Program-made: the position numbers and the translations under genes
The notes under the pieces: generated by a model
What the model was told of the DNA's origin: nothing
Databases searched by the model: none
Seen by the model: only the letters and a program-made list of their open reading frames with translations
In this document: positions 51,428 through 59,666 of the stretch, one piece after another
How positions within the stretch are numbered: position 1 is the stretch's first letter
Layout of the letters: each line of letters opens with the position of its first letter
From: an uncultured Mobiluncus sp.
GTDB lineage: Bacteria; Actinomycetota; Actinomycetes; Actinomycetales; Actinomycetaceae
Direction: 5' to 3'
Length of the DNA stretch: 64,000 bases
NCBI RefSeq assembly: GCF_947087965.1
Contig: NZ_CAMUES010000008.1
Span: forward strand, 1 to 64,000

Positions 51428-52329
51428 TTGGTGCCTCCTTTCCGCGGGGTTTTTCCTTTGGGGACGATAGTGGGTTGTCCGGTAGTCCCCGGTTTCACGG
51501 AGGTGACTTTCAAGCGCTGCGGGGCAGGTTGCGTGCCGCGGGAAGCTCCCGCGGTTTTCGCCGCGGTCTTTGCTGCAGATTTTGCCGCAGTCTGTGCCGA
51601 AGGCTGTGGTTTCGTGGTGGTTCGGGTTGTCTGGCTGGGTCGAGTGCTCATTACCGGCCGAGGTAAAGGCGAGCTGACGGAATCATCGGAAAGTGCCTTG
51701 AGCAGGAGGACCAGCGAACGAATCCCCAAGACCAATAAAGTTAGACCTAAAATCAGTATTGGAATGAATTGAATAGCCAGGGGAATCCCGACAATCATCA
51801 GGGGCTGCCCACCCGACACAAAGCAGGCGTAACCGCCGAGGAACAGGATAACCAGGGCAAACAGTATCGTGGCCAGCGATTCCAGGAGCACACTGAATCG
51901 GGGCTGCGCGCCCGAAAAAGCCAGGCGGGGCAATCCCCAGGCTAGATAAGCCCCAATAATTGCGGCCACCGCCGCCCATACCGCCAGCACCGCCGCGTAC
52001 TGTTCCACCGCCAACATGAGCTTTAAAGCCGGCGAATTCTGATGGTTCAACCAGGTTTCCGGGGCAGCCAGAAACAGCCCGCCCTTTCCCAAATGAGCCC
52101 AGCGGGTCACGCCGTGAATAATGGCCAAAACTGCAGCCAGCGCCGACAGAACCATCATGGCCAGCCCGGTGTAGTTCAACCAAACGTTTTGCGATGAGGT
52201 TCCGGCATCAGCGGAACTGACAGCAGACGAACTGGCCGAAGGGGCCTGGTTCGCTTCGTTTTGTTGGCTTGCCGCGGGACGGGACGCACTCGGTTCAGGA
52301 CGTGAGGAAGATGAAAAATCTGGGCTCAT
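51424..52329 (-). CDS. TRAP-like small permease (DctQ-like) with long tails
   Basis: This 301-residue protein has a Ser/Pro/Ala-rich N-terminal tail of about 48 residues, four membrane helices (GLAMMVLSALAAVLAIIHGV, LAVWAAVAAIIGAYLAWGLP, TILFALVILFLGGYACF, IQFIPILILGLTLLVLGIRS) and a basic Thr/Lys-rich C-terminal tail of about 85 residues. The four-helix layout with LMIVGIPLAIQFIPI resembles DctQ of TRAP transporters, but the tails are much longer than usual. It begins the operon with the DctM-like gene. On the minus strand TAAAAT ends six bases before the ATG (leaderless candidate). Confidence 0.5.
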   Translation of the reverse strand: MSPDFSSSSRPEPSASRPAASQQNEANQAPSASSSAVSSADAGTSSQNVWLNYTGLAMMVLSALAAVLAIIHGVTRWAHLGKGGLFLAAPETWLNHQNSPALKLMLAVEQYAAVLAVWAAVAAIIGAYLAWGLPRLAFSGAQPRFSVLLESLATILFALVILFLGGYACFVSGGQPLMIVGIPLAIQFIPILILGLTLLVLGIRSLVLLLKALSDDSVSSPLPRPVMSTRPSQTTRTTTKPQPSAQTAAKSAAKTAAKTAGASRGTQPAPQRLKVTSVKPGTTGQPTIVPKGKTPRKGGTK

Positions 52330-52335
52330 GTTTAG

Positions 52336-52341
52336 ATTTTA
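52336..52341 (-). promoter_or_regulatory. Candidate -10 for leaderless DctQ-like gene
   Basis: On the minus strand TAAAAT ends six bases before the ATG at 52329. Confidence 0.45.
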
Positions 52342-52442
52342 CAAGGACAAAGGAGGCAAGTGTGGACAAGCGCGGGGAAAACCGCGAGGCTTGCGGTCTT
52401 TTGGGGCGTGCGGTGGGAGTTTTGTGCCGAAGCGGGGTAAGA

Positions 52443-52469
52443 TTAGCAATCGGAGGTTGTGAGTGCTAA
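52443..52469. promoter_or_regulatory. CIRCE element (HrcA operator)
   Basis: TTAGCAATC, a nine-base spacer and GAGTGCTAA match the CIRCE consensus TTAGCACTC-N9-GAGTGCTAA with one or two changes in the left arm. TAAGAT (52438-52443) overlaps its left edge as a likely -10. It lies 59 bases before hrcA, so HrcA should repress its own operon with dnaJ. Confidence 0.9.
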
Positions 52470-52528
52470 CGCGAGTTAGTCGGGAAGCTAACGGTTGGGC
52501 AATCTCAGGGATAGGAACAGGAGGAACG

Positions 52529-53566
52529 ATGGCAGACAAGGCGGCGAATCGACGTCTCGGGGTGCTGCGGGCCATCGTTTCCGACTATGTCGAAACCCAA
52601 GAACCGGTCGGCTCAAAGTCCCTGGTAGAGCGGCACTCGCTGGGAGTTTCCGCCGCGACTATACGCAACGACATGGCCCAGCTGGAGGAAGAAGGCCTGA
52701 TTCGCCAGCCCCACACTTCTGCGGGTCGTATCCCCACCGACAAGGGATACCGCTACTTTGTGGACCAAATCGAGGCTATCAAACCGCTTTCCGCCCCGGA
52801 GAGAAAGGCCATTACAGAATTCTTTACCTCCGCGGTGGGGCTGGAGGACGTGATGGAACGCACCGTGCGCCTCTTGGCCCAGATGACGCACCAGACGGCA
52901 GTTGTGGAGTTCCCGGCGTTCAACCCCTCCGGGCTGCGGCACCTGGAACTGGTGCGGTTGGGGGCGGGGCCGGACTGCAAAGTGCTGGCCATCATTATTT
53001 CCGAAACCGGACGGGTGGATCAGATTCTGGTGAGTCTGCCCCACGAGGTCAGCGAGTCAGATCTCAGTTCTATCGGCACCCCGCTCACCGCGGTGTTTTC
53101 CCAGTCCGATATTGCTGCGCAACGGGCGGCTTTGCAGGAATGGCTGGCTACCGTGGGCAATCAAGCCCTGCGGGAAAACGCCACCATCTTGGCACAAAAC
53201 ATTGCCGCCGCCCTGGAACAAGGCGCGGTCGAGACACGGATTGTGATGGCGGGAATGGCGAATCTGTCGCGTTCCGGGGCGTTCACCGAAACCCTGACCG
53301 CCCTGGTGGAAGCGTTGGAAGAACAGGTCGTACTGCTGAAACTATTCGGTGAAATGCGCGAAGCCGAGCCGGTAAACGTCATTATCGGCGAGGAATCCGG
53401 CCACGAGGTGCTGAAAGAAACCGCCATCGTATCCTCCAGCTACGCTCCGGCCGGTGCCGGTCAAGCCCATGTGGGAGTCATCGGACCCACCCGGATGGAC
53501 TATCCCGGCTCGATGAGTTCGGTGCGGGCGGTAGCGAGGTACCTGTCACGAATCTTAAACCAGTAA
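52529..53566 (+). CDS. hrcA: Heat-inducible transcription repressor HrcA
   Basis: This 345-residue HrcA binds CIRCE operators and represses chaperone genes until heat stress. The N-terminal winged helix contains VSDYVETQEPVGSKSLVERH and GVSAATIRNDMAQLEEEGLI, then TSAGRIPTDKGYRYFVD, all family hallmarks. The GAF-like dimer domain ends with YPGSMSSVRAVARYLSRIL. I choose the ATG at 52529 (AGGAGGAACG upstream) over an open start at 52463, which lies inside the CIRCE region. dnaJ follows 70 bases later. Confidence 0.96.
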   Translation: MADKAANRRLGVLRAIVSDYVETQEPVGSKSLVERHSLGVSAATIRNDMAQLEEEGLIRQPHTSAGRIPTDKGYRYFVDQIEAIKPLSAPERKAITEFFTSAVGLEDVMERTVRLLAQMTHQTAVVEFPAFNPSGLRHLELVRLGAGPDCKVLAIIISETGRVDQILVSLPHEVSESDLSSIGTPLTAVFSQSDIAAQRAALQEWLATVGNQALRENATILAQNIAAALEQGAVETRIVMAGMANLSRSGAFTETLTALVEALEEQVVLLKLFGEMREAEPVNVIIGEESGHEVLKETAIVSSSYAPAGAGQAHVGVIGPTRMDYPGSMSSVRAVARYLSRILNQ

Positions 53567-53636
53567 ATCCAGAGCCACCCGGGGAAACGACCGGGAGACT
53601 CGGCCAGACAAATGAGACAAATAGGAAAGAAAAACC

Positions 53637-54758
53637 TTGAGCGACTACTATGAAACCCTCGGTGTGAGCCGTAACGCTACGCAGGACGAAATTAAGAACG
53701 CCTACCGCAAGTTGGCGCGCAAACTGCACCCTGACGTGGCTGGTCCCGAACACGAGGAAGAATTCAAAGAAGTCAGTGCCGCCTATGACGTGCTGGGTAA
53801 CCCGGAGAAACGCCAGCAATATGACCTGGGCGGTTCCGGGTTCGGCTCGGGCGGCTTCAGCGGATTCAACGGGGCGAACGCCGCCGGATTTGGATTTGCC
53901 GATATCCTCAACGAATTCTTTAGCGCCGCATCGTCGACCAGCGGCCCCACCCCGCGCGGCGGACGCGGCCAAGACATCCTGACCACGATTGACGTGGAGT
54001 TAAAAGACGTCACGTTCGGCACCGAGCGGGAAATTAAAATTAACACCTTCGTGAAATGCAAGACCTGCAAAGGCAGCTGTTGCGCGGTAGGGACTCGCCC
54101 GAAAACCTGTTCTAACTGCGGCGGGACCGGTTCGGTGCAGCGCATGGCGCGGTCTTTCCTGGGCCAGGTCATGACGACCGCCCCGTGCGGGACCTGCAAG
54201 GGCCACGGCACCATCATCGAGCGCCCTTGTGCGGATTGCTCCGGGGAAGGCCGGGTGCGCGCCACGCGTAACATCAAGGTGGAAATCCCCACCGGGGTGG
54301 AAAACGGGACTCGAATTCGCTTGTCCGGCGAGGGCGAGGCGGGACCTGCCGGGGGCTCGGCGGGCGACTTGTATGTCGAGATTCACGAGCTACCCCACGA
54401 AGTCCTGCAGCGGCGTGGCGATGACCTACACACTTCCTTACGAATTCCTATGACTGCGGCGGCGCTGGGGATGGAGTTTTCTCTGGAAACCCTCGATGGA
54501 ACCAAGAAAATCAATGTCGATGCCGGATCTCAGCCCGAGTCGGTTATCGTCATGAAAGGTCTGGGTGTCGGTCGACTGCACCGTCAGGGTCGCGGCGACC
54601 TGTATGTACACCTCAATGTCGAAGTTCCCACCGGCCTGGACCAGCGTCAACGCGAGCTGCTCCGCGAACTGGCACGGCTGCGCGGCGAGGAATCCCCGGT
54701 TCCCACCGAGAGCTCGTCTGGCAATACTGGCGGAGCACACCGTAAGGGTCGGCAATGA
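53637..54758 (+). CDS. dnaJ: Chaperone protein DnaJ
   Basis: This 373-residue type I DnaJ (Hsp40) delivers substrates to DnaK and stimulates its ATPase. The J domain (residues 1-70) carries LHPDVAG, followed by a Gly/Phe stretch (GGSGFGSGGFSGFNG). The zinc-finger has CKTCKGSC, CSNCGGTG, CGTCKGHG and CADCSGEG (about 138-205); the first repeat ends in Cys rather than Gly. The C-terminal domains hold GDLYVEIHELPHEVLQRRG. It starts with TTG, AGGAAAGAAAAACC upstream. It is the second gene of the hrcA operon, a secondary DnaJ copy in many Actinobacteria. Its stop overlaps rsmE (ATGA). Confidence 0.95.
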   Translation: MSDYYETLGVSRNATQDEIKNAYRKLARKLHPDVAGPEHEEEFKEVSAAYDVLGNPEKRQQYDLGGSGFGSGGFSGFNGANAAGFGFADILNEFFSAASSTSGPTPRGGRGQDILTTIDVELKDVTFGTEREIKINTFVKCKTCKGSCCAVGTRPKTCSNCGGTGSVQRMARSFLGQVMTTAPCGTCKGHGTIIERPCADCSGEGRVRATRNIKVEIPTGVENGTRIRLSGEGEAGPAGGSAGDLYVEIHELPHEVLQRRGDDLHTSLRIPMTAAALGMEFSLETLDGTKKINVDAGSQPESVIVMKGLGVGRLHRQGRGDLYVHLNVEVPTGLDQRQRELLRELARLRGEESPVPTESSSGNTGGAHRKGRQ

Positions 54759-55651
54759 CCCGGCAAGCGTTTTGGTTTTCCGGTGAAACCGCTGGGGAAA
54801 CGGGCGGGTCACTGGCCGCGAATTTTACGGGTTTAGACGGTTATCGCGAGGGCGAGGAAGTTTCCATAGGCGGCGCGGAGGCGCATCATGCCACGGTCAA
54901 GCGGCTGCGGTTGGGTGAGGTTGTTGATGTCGTCGACGGGTTGGGCCGGCGTGCCGGGGCGGAAGTCATTGCGGCGGCGAACTCGGGGTTGCAGCTGCGG
55001 CTTATTGAAGATGCGGTGCTGGATTCACAACCGGCTCTGCGCATCACCCTGATTCAGGCGTTGGCCAAGGAAAAACGCGATATGCAAGCGCTGGAATCAG
55101 CGGTTGAAATGGGGGCGTGGCGAGTCATCCCCTGGGGGGCCACGCGTTCGGTCTCCCGCTGGGATACCGTGCCCAAACGTGCCAAAGGCCGAGAAAAGTG
55201 GCGAAACCTAGCGGTTTCCGCGATGAAACAGTCGCGTCAGGCGAGGCTGGCGGAAGTGTCGGAGTACCTGGAGAGCGGTGTGGACATTTCCTTAGAGCGT
55301 CGCGGTGGTGAAGCGCGGTGGGCTCGTCCGGTGGTGAAAACGGTTTTCTCTGAGGTTGAGGCGATGGTGCGCGGTGGGGCCGCGGTCTTCGTCCTGCACG
55401 AGGTCGCCGAGGAACATCTGGCCGATATGCTGGTTCCCCTGGCGCAGTCGGGGCAAACCCCGGAGGAAATCGTGGTCATTGTAGGGCCAGAAGGCGGGAT
55501 TACGGGACCCGAGCTGGCGGCTTTCGTCGAGGCCGGGGCGCGTCCAGCGCTGCTGGGACCGACCGTACTGCGCTGTTCTTCCGCCGGTCCCGCTGCGCTG
55601 GCCGTCATTCAATCCTGGTTGGGCTCTTGGCGGAATACGGAGAGTAGGTGA
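54755..55651 (+). CDS. rsmE: 16S rRNA (uracil(1498)-N(3))-methyltransferase
   Basis: This 298-residue RsmE, a SPOUT/TrmD-superfamily knotted methyltransferase, methylates U1498 of 16S rRNA with SAM. The N-terminal PUA-like domain includes GAEAHHATVKRLRLGE. The knot region holds VIPWGATRSVSRW, WRNLAVSAMKQSRQARLAEV and the SAM site IVVIVGPEGGITGPELA, then GPTVLRCSSAGPAALAV. It overlaps dnaJ by four bases, continuing the operon into phoH. Confidence 0.96.
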   Translation: MTRQAFWFSGETAGETGGSLAANFTGLDGYREGEEVSIGGAEAHHATVKRLRLGEVVDVVDGLGRRAGAEVIAAANSGLQLRLIEDAVLDSQPALRITLIQALAKEKRDMQALESAVEMGAWRVIPWGATRSVSRWDTVPKRAKGREKWRNLAVSAMKQSRQARLAEVSEYLESGVDISLERRGGEARWARPVVKTVFSEVEAMVRGGAAVFVLHEVAEEHLADMLVPLAQSGQTPEEIVVIVGPEGGITGPELAAFVEAGARPALLGPTVLRCSSAGPAALAVIQSWLGSWRNTESR

Positions 55652-55653
55652 CC

Positions 55654-56664
55654 ATGGCTCAGAAACGCGCTGCTGTTGAGGTCCCTGACGAAATCCCGAT
55701 GATTGAAGTCCTCGGGGTGAATGACGCCAACCTGCACCGATGGGAAAATGACTTCCCCACTCTCAACTTTTGGGTGTCCGGGAACCAGATTTTCATTCAA
55801 GGCCCTGACCCGGACCTGGAGCCTGCTGCCCAGGCCATACGGGCGCTGTTTACCAAGACGCACCCCGAAAAACTAAATATACCGGAATATGGTTTACAAA
55901 CGAACCGGCATGCCCCCGGCCCTCGCGCGCTGGTGGAACCGCCCACCCGGGCTGCGGACTCTCGGTATCGGGCTGTGTTCGTCAGCCGCGAAAAAGTCAT
56001 TCGTCCCCAAACGGAGGGCCAAGCCCGCTACGTTAACGACATCAACTCCCACACCATCACTTTCGGAATCGGACCGGCCGGAACCGGCAAAACCTACCTC
56101 GCGATGGCTCGTGCCGTAAAAGCGTTGCTAGAAGGGGAAGTGACCCGACTCATCTTGACCCGTCCGGCCGTTGAAGCGGGAGAAACTCTGGGATTTCTGC
56201 CCGGCACCTTGACGGATAAAATCGACCCTTACCTGCGCCCGCTCTATGACGCCCTGCGCGAGATGCTCGATACCGGCACCATTAGCCGCATGATGAGCGA
56301 CGGTACCATCGAGGTCGCCGCCCTGGCGTATATGCGCGGACGCACCTTGAACGGCAGTTTCATCATCCTGGACGAGGCACAAAACACGACCAGCGAACAG
56401 ATGAAGATGTTCCTGACCCGCTTGGGCTTTGGCTCCAAGATGGTCGTGACTGGCGACATCACTCAGATAGACCTGCCGTCCCGGCAGCCCTCCGGGCTGA
56501 AGCAAGTCAGCGAAATCCTCAGCGATGTTCCCGACATCGCGTTCAGCTATTTGAGCGCTGCCGACGTGGTGCGTCACTCGCTGGTCGGCGAAATCATCAA
56601 CGCTTATGATTCCTACGAAAGCCAAACCGTATCGCGCCGCCCCCAGAGTTATGGAAGGGAATAA
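55654..56664 (+). CDS. phoH: PhoH-like ATPase
   Basis: This 336-residue PhoH-family ATPase or RNA helicase-like protein has Walker A at FGIGPAGTGKTYLAMARAV (about residue 137) and Walker B in LNGSFIILDEAQNTTSEQMK. TGDITQIDLP is the family sensor. An N-terminal KH-like part (VLGVNDANLHRWENDFPTLN) precedes it. It works with YbeY in rRNA processing by gene-neighbour inference. The ATG at 55654 and the GTG at 55648 are both possible; AGGTGACC favours the ATG. It is followed by ybeY after two bases. Confidence 0.94.
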   Translation: MAQKRAAVEVPDEIPMIEVLGVNDANLHRWENDFPTLNFWVSGNQIFIQGPDPDLEPAAQAIRALFTKTHPEKLNIPEYGLQTNRHAPGPRALVEPPTRAADSRYRAVFVSREKVIRPQTEGQARYVNDINSHTITFGIGPAGTGKTYLAMARAVKALLEGEVTRLILTRPAVEAGETLGFLPGTLTDKIDPYLRPLYDALREMLDTGTISRMMSDGTIEVAALAYMRGRTLNGSFIILDEAQNTTSEQMKMFLTRLGFGSKMVVTGDITQIDLPSRQPSGLKQVSEILSDVPDIAFSYLSAADVVRHSLVGEIINAYDSYESQTVSRRPQSYGRE

Positions 56665-56666
56665 CC

Positions 56667-57119
56667 ATGAGTGTGGAAATCAATAATGAAACCGAGTGGG
56701 AACTGGAGCTGAGCGAGTTCGTCGACCTGGTGTCCTATTGCCTGGAACAGCTCTATGTGTCTCCCGCCGCCGAGGTCAACATTATGTTCGTGGATATTAA
56801 AACCATGACTGACCTGCACGTAAAGTGGATGGATTTGCCGGGACCCACCGATGTCTTGAGCTTTCCGATGGACGAGTTGACACCGGGACGCGAGGGGATG
56901 CCTAGCGAAGCCGGGGTGCTGGGGGATATCGTGCTGTGCCCTGACATTGCCGCTGAACAGGCCCGCGATGCCGGACATGCCCCTATTGAAGAAATGCTGC
57001 TGCTGACGGTACACGGATTGCTGCACCTGCTGGGATTCGATCATGCTGAACCGGAAGAAGAAAAAGCCATGTTTACCTTGCAGCGCAAATTGCTGCTGAA
57101 TTTCCTGGCGAATGGATAG
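56667..57119 (+). CDS. ybeY: Endoribonuclease YbeY
   Basis: This 150-residue zinc endoribonuclease matures 16S rRNA ends and takes part in ribosome quality control. The metal motif HGLLHLLGFDH (about residues 115-125) holds the three conserved His, and PTDVLSFPMDE is also characteristic. The start ATG lies two bases after the phoH stop, preceded by GGAAGGGAATAACC in the phoH 3' end. It continues the hrcA operon and is followed by the CBS protein gene after eight bases. Confidence 0.96.
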   Translation: MSVEINNETEWELELSEFVDLVSYCLEQLYVSPAAEVNIMFVDIKTMTDLHVKWMDLPGPTDVLSFPMDELTPGREGMPSEAGVLGDIVLCPDIAAEQARDAGHAPIEEMLLLTVHGLLHLLGFDHAEPEEEKAMFTLQRKLLLNFLANG

Positions 57120-57127
57120 GGGCACGT

Positions 57128-58408
57128 ATGCAGTTTTCTGACGTGGCTGGTGCGGTCCTCACGCTCATCGCGACAGTGTCTTTCGGGCTGGCGGTTCCGC
57201 TGAGCCTGGGAGAAGGTGCCGTGTCGCGACTGAGTGTCGCCTCGGCGGAAGATTTAGCCGAAGAAGGCGCGAAACATGCCCGCAAAATTTCTCAGTTAGC
57301 CGAGAATCGGCGTTTGGTACTCGCGAGCTTGCGCGCCTGCCGTACTTTCGTGACGACCGCGGCGGTGGGTTGTGGGGCGCTGTTGGGGTCGCAGCTGCCT
57401 CTCAGCTGGTGGTTAGTGGCGATTCTGGTTGTCGCCGTGGGGACGTTCTTGCTGGTGGTACTGACTTTGCCGTGGAATCGTTTGGGGCGGCGCTACCCGA
57501 ACACGACGGTGCGCTACCTGGCACCGTTCCTGATGACGGCCTGGAACGCAGGCAAACCGTTCGGGATGCTGCTGCGCACCGCGCGGGGGCCATCGAGCCA
57601 GACTGACCAGGAAGCTCGCGATGAAGTCGCCGAGGACCTGCGTGAAATGGTGGACCAGATGGGGGAGCCGGACACTATTGAGGACGCGGACCGCGAGATG
57701 ATTTGGTCAGTTTTTGAAATGGGGCGAACCCTGGTACGCGAAGTTATGGTGCCGCGCGTAGACATGGTCACGATTGAGTCCGAAAAAACCCTGGACAAGG
57801 CGTTGACTTTATTCGTCCGTTCCAGCTATTCCCGGGTGCCGGTCATCGGCGAAGATGCCGACGATATCCGCGGAATCCTATACCTTAAAGATGTATTACG
57901 GCGCGTCAACTCCGATCCTGCCGCGCGCCAGATGACCGCGGAACAGGCCATGCGAGAAGCCAAGTTCATCCCGGAGATGAACCTGGTCGACGACACCTTG
58001 CGGGATATGCAACAGAACAGCTACCACATGGCGGTGCTGGTGGACGAGTATGGCCTCATCGCCGGGCTGGTTACCCTGGAGGACCTGGTCGAGGAGGTTA
58101 TCGGGGAAGTCTCGGATGAACACGACCACGCCGAGAAAGAGCCTGAGCTGCAGCCCGATGGCAGTTGGATCGTTCCGGCGCGGTTTCCTCTGGTCGACCT
58201 CAACGATTTGCTGGACACCGAGATTGACGATGAGGACGTGGATACCGTGGGTGGCCTGTTGACGAAAGCGGTCGGGGTGGTGCCGCTGGTGGGGGCTTTT
58301 GCATCGGTGGACGGACTGGAACTGCGAGCGGTAGAGGCAGAAGGGCGGCGCCGCCAGGTTTCGGCCATCTCGGTCCGGGTTGTCCCGCCGGTGTTGGATG
58401 AGGATTAG
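57128..58408 (+). CDS. CNNM/HlyC-CorC family CBS-domain membrane protein
   Basis: This 426-residue membrane protein has an N-terminal CNNM-like (DUF21) region of about three or four helices (VAGAVLTLIATVSFGLAVPL, WWLVAILVVAVGTFLLVVLT), then two CBS domains (VREVMVPRVDMVTIESEKTL, YSRVPVIGEDADDIRGILYL, MAVLVDEYGLIAGLVTLEDL) and a CorC/HlyC C-terminal domain (RFPLVDLNDLLDTEIDDEDV). Family members are linked to Mg/Co efflux. It is in the conserved ybeY-CBS-era order. The helices are fewer than in full CNNM proteins, so the transport role is uncertain. Confidence 0.9.
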   Translation: MQFSDVAGAVLTLIATVSFGLAVPLSLGEGAVSRLSVASAEDLAEEGAKHARKISQLAENRRLVLASLRACRTFVTTAAVGCGALLGSQLPLSWWLVAILVVAVGTFLLVVLTLPWNRLGRRYPNTTVRYLAPFLMTAWNAGKPFGMLLRTARGPSSQTDQEARDEVAEDLREMVDQMGEPDTIEDADREMIWSVFEMGRTLVREVMVPRVDMVTIESEKTLDKALTLFVRSSYSRVPVIGEDADDIRGILYLKDVLRRVNSDPAARQMTAEQAMREAKFIPEMNLVDDTLRDMQQNSYHMAVLVDEYGLIAGLVTLEDLVEEVIGEVSDEHDHAEKEPELQPDGSWIVPARFPLVDLNDLLDTEIDDEDVDTVGGLLTKAVGVVPLVGAFASVDGLELRAVEAEGRRRQVSAISVRVVPPVLDED

Positions 58409-58437
58409 CGGTCACGGACAGAACATTCGAAACACAG

Positions 58438-58443
58438 TAGGAT
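58438..58443 (+). promoter_or_regulatory. Candidate -10 for leaderless era
   Basis: TAGGAT ends seven bases before the ATG of era, with no ribosome binding site in TTACACA. Confidence 0.45.
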
Positions 58444-58450
58444 TTACACA

Positions 58451-59458
58451 ATGGAGAGCGTGAATTTTCCGGATATGGATGCGTTGGATGCTGCGGGCGA
58501 CGAGGGGTCGCCAGACTTGGCGGCGGGGTCGGCGGGGCTGTTCACCCGTGATTGGCCCGAGGACTTTCGTGCCGGGTTCGCCGCCGTCATTGGGCGGCCC
58601 AACGTGGGTAAGTCCACTTTGATAAATGCGATGGTGGGGCGCAAGATAGCCATTACTTCGGCTCGGCCCGAGACGACGCGCCGGGTGGTGCGCGGAATCG
58701 TGCATCGCCCTGATTTTCAGCTCATCTTGGTGGACACTCCCGGCATTCACCGGCCACGCACCCTGCTGGGGCAGCGGCTGAACGACATGGTGGAGGACGC
58801 GTTTTCCGAAGTCGACGCAGCAGTCTTTTGCGTTCCCGCCGACCAGCCCATCGGCCCAGGCGATCGGCGCATTGTGGACACCCAACTGAAAACCGCGCAC
58901 TTCCCAGCTATTGCGGTCGTCACCAAAACTGACGTGGCCTCGCGCAAACAGGTCGCCGAGCAGCTTATGGCCGTTTCGCAACTCTATGACTTTGCGGAAA
59001 TTGTGCCGATTTCAGCCCGGCAGGGCACGCAGGTGCAAACGCTGATTGACCTGCTGGGACAACGCCTGCCACTGTCGCCGCCGCTGTACCCGCGCGACCA
59101 GGTCACCGATGAGGACGACACCGCCATGATCTCCGAGCTGATTCGGGAAGCTGCCCTGGAGAGCCTCAGCCAGGAATTGCCGCACTCCCTCGCGGTCCAG
59201 GTCGAAGAGATTATCAAGCAACCGGGGCGTTCCGGCAACGGGGAAATCTGGAAGATTCACGTCAACCTGTTTGTGGAACGCGATAGCCAAAAAGCTATCA
59301 TCATCGGGCGCAAAGGCTCTCGGCTCAAAGAAATCGGCACTCAGGCCCGCCCGGAGATTGAAGCCCTGGTGGGGCACCACGTGTACTTGGACCTGCACGT
59401 GCGCACTGCCAAAGAATGGCAGCGCAATCCAAAAATGCTGAACCGCCTGGGCTTCTGA
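58451..59458 (+). CDS. era: GTPase Era
   Basis: This 335-residue Era GTPase binds the 3' end of 16S rRNA and assists 30S assembly. G1 is GRPNVGKSTLINAMVG (about 46), G2 Thr lies in ARPETTRRVVRG, G3 is VDTPGIHRP and G4 is VTKTD. A C-terminal KH domain carries IIIGRKGSRLKEIGTQAR. An N-terminal acidic tail of 30 residues is extra. Era ends the conserved hrcA-to-era run. It probably has its own leaderless promoter (TAGGAT). Confidence 0.97.
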   Translation: MESVNFPDMDALDAAGDEGSPDLAAGSAGLFTRDWPEDFRAGFAAVIGRPNVGKSTLINAMVGRKIAITSARPETTRRVVRGIVHRPDFQLILVDTPGIHRPRTLLGQRLNDMVEDAFSEVDAAVFCVPADQPIGPGDRRIVDTQLKTAHFPAIAVVTKTDVASRKQVAEQLMAVSQLYDFAEIVPISARQGTQVQTLIDLLGQRLPLSPPLYPRDQVTDEDDTAMISELIREAALESLSQELPHSLAVQVEEIIKQPGRSGNGEIWKIHVNLFVERDSQKAIIIGRKGSRLKEIGTQARPEIEALVGHHVYLDLHVRTAKEWQRNPKMLNRLGF

Positions 59459-59488
59459 GCGTAGCACCGCTCGCGCGAGGCCACGTTA

Positions 59489-59549
59489 TTGCAACGTAGT
59501 AGCCAAGACTACAATCGTTACAAAAAAGATATACAAAATCACGGTATAT
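59489..59549 (+). promoter_or_regulatory. AT-rich promoter region of ilvD
   Basis: TTGCAA (59489-59494) and TACAAT (59510-59515) could be -35 and -10, though their 15-base spacing is short. ATATAC (59529-59534) and GTATAT (59544-59549) form an inverted pair, a possible operator. This is the most AT-rich spacer in the neighbourhood. Confidence 0.4.
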
Positions 59550-59666
59550 TTATTATTCTCGCGCAACGCCGACCCGGCGAACCGGCCTGACGCCTTTTTC
59601 GTCGAACCAGTAGCGGATTATTACAATAACTTGTGAGTATTAAAAAAACTCTTTGAGGAGACAACC

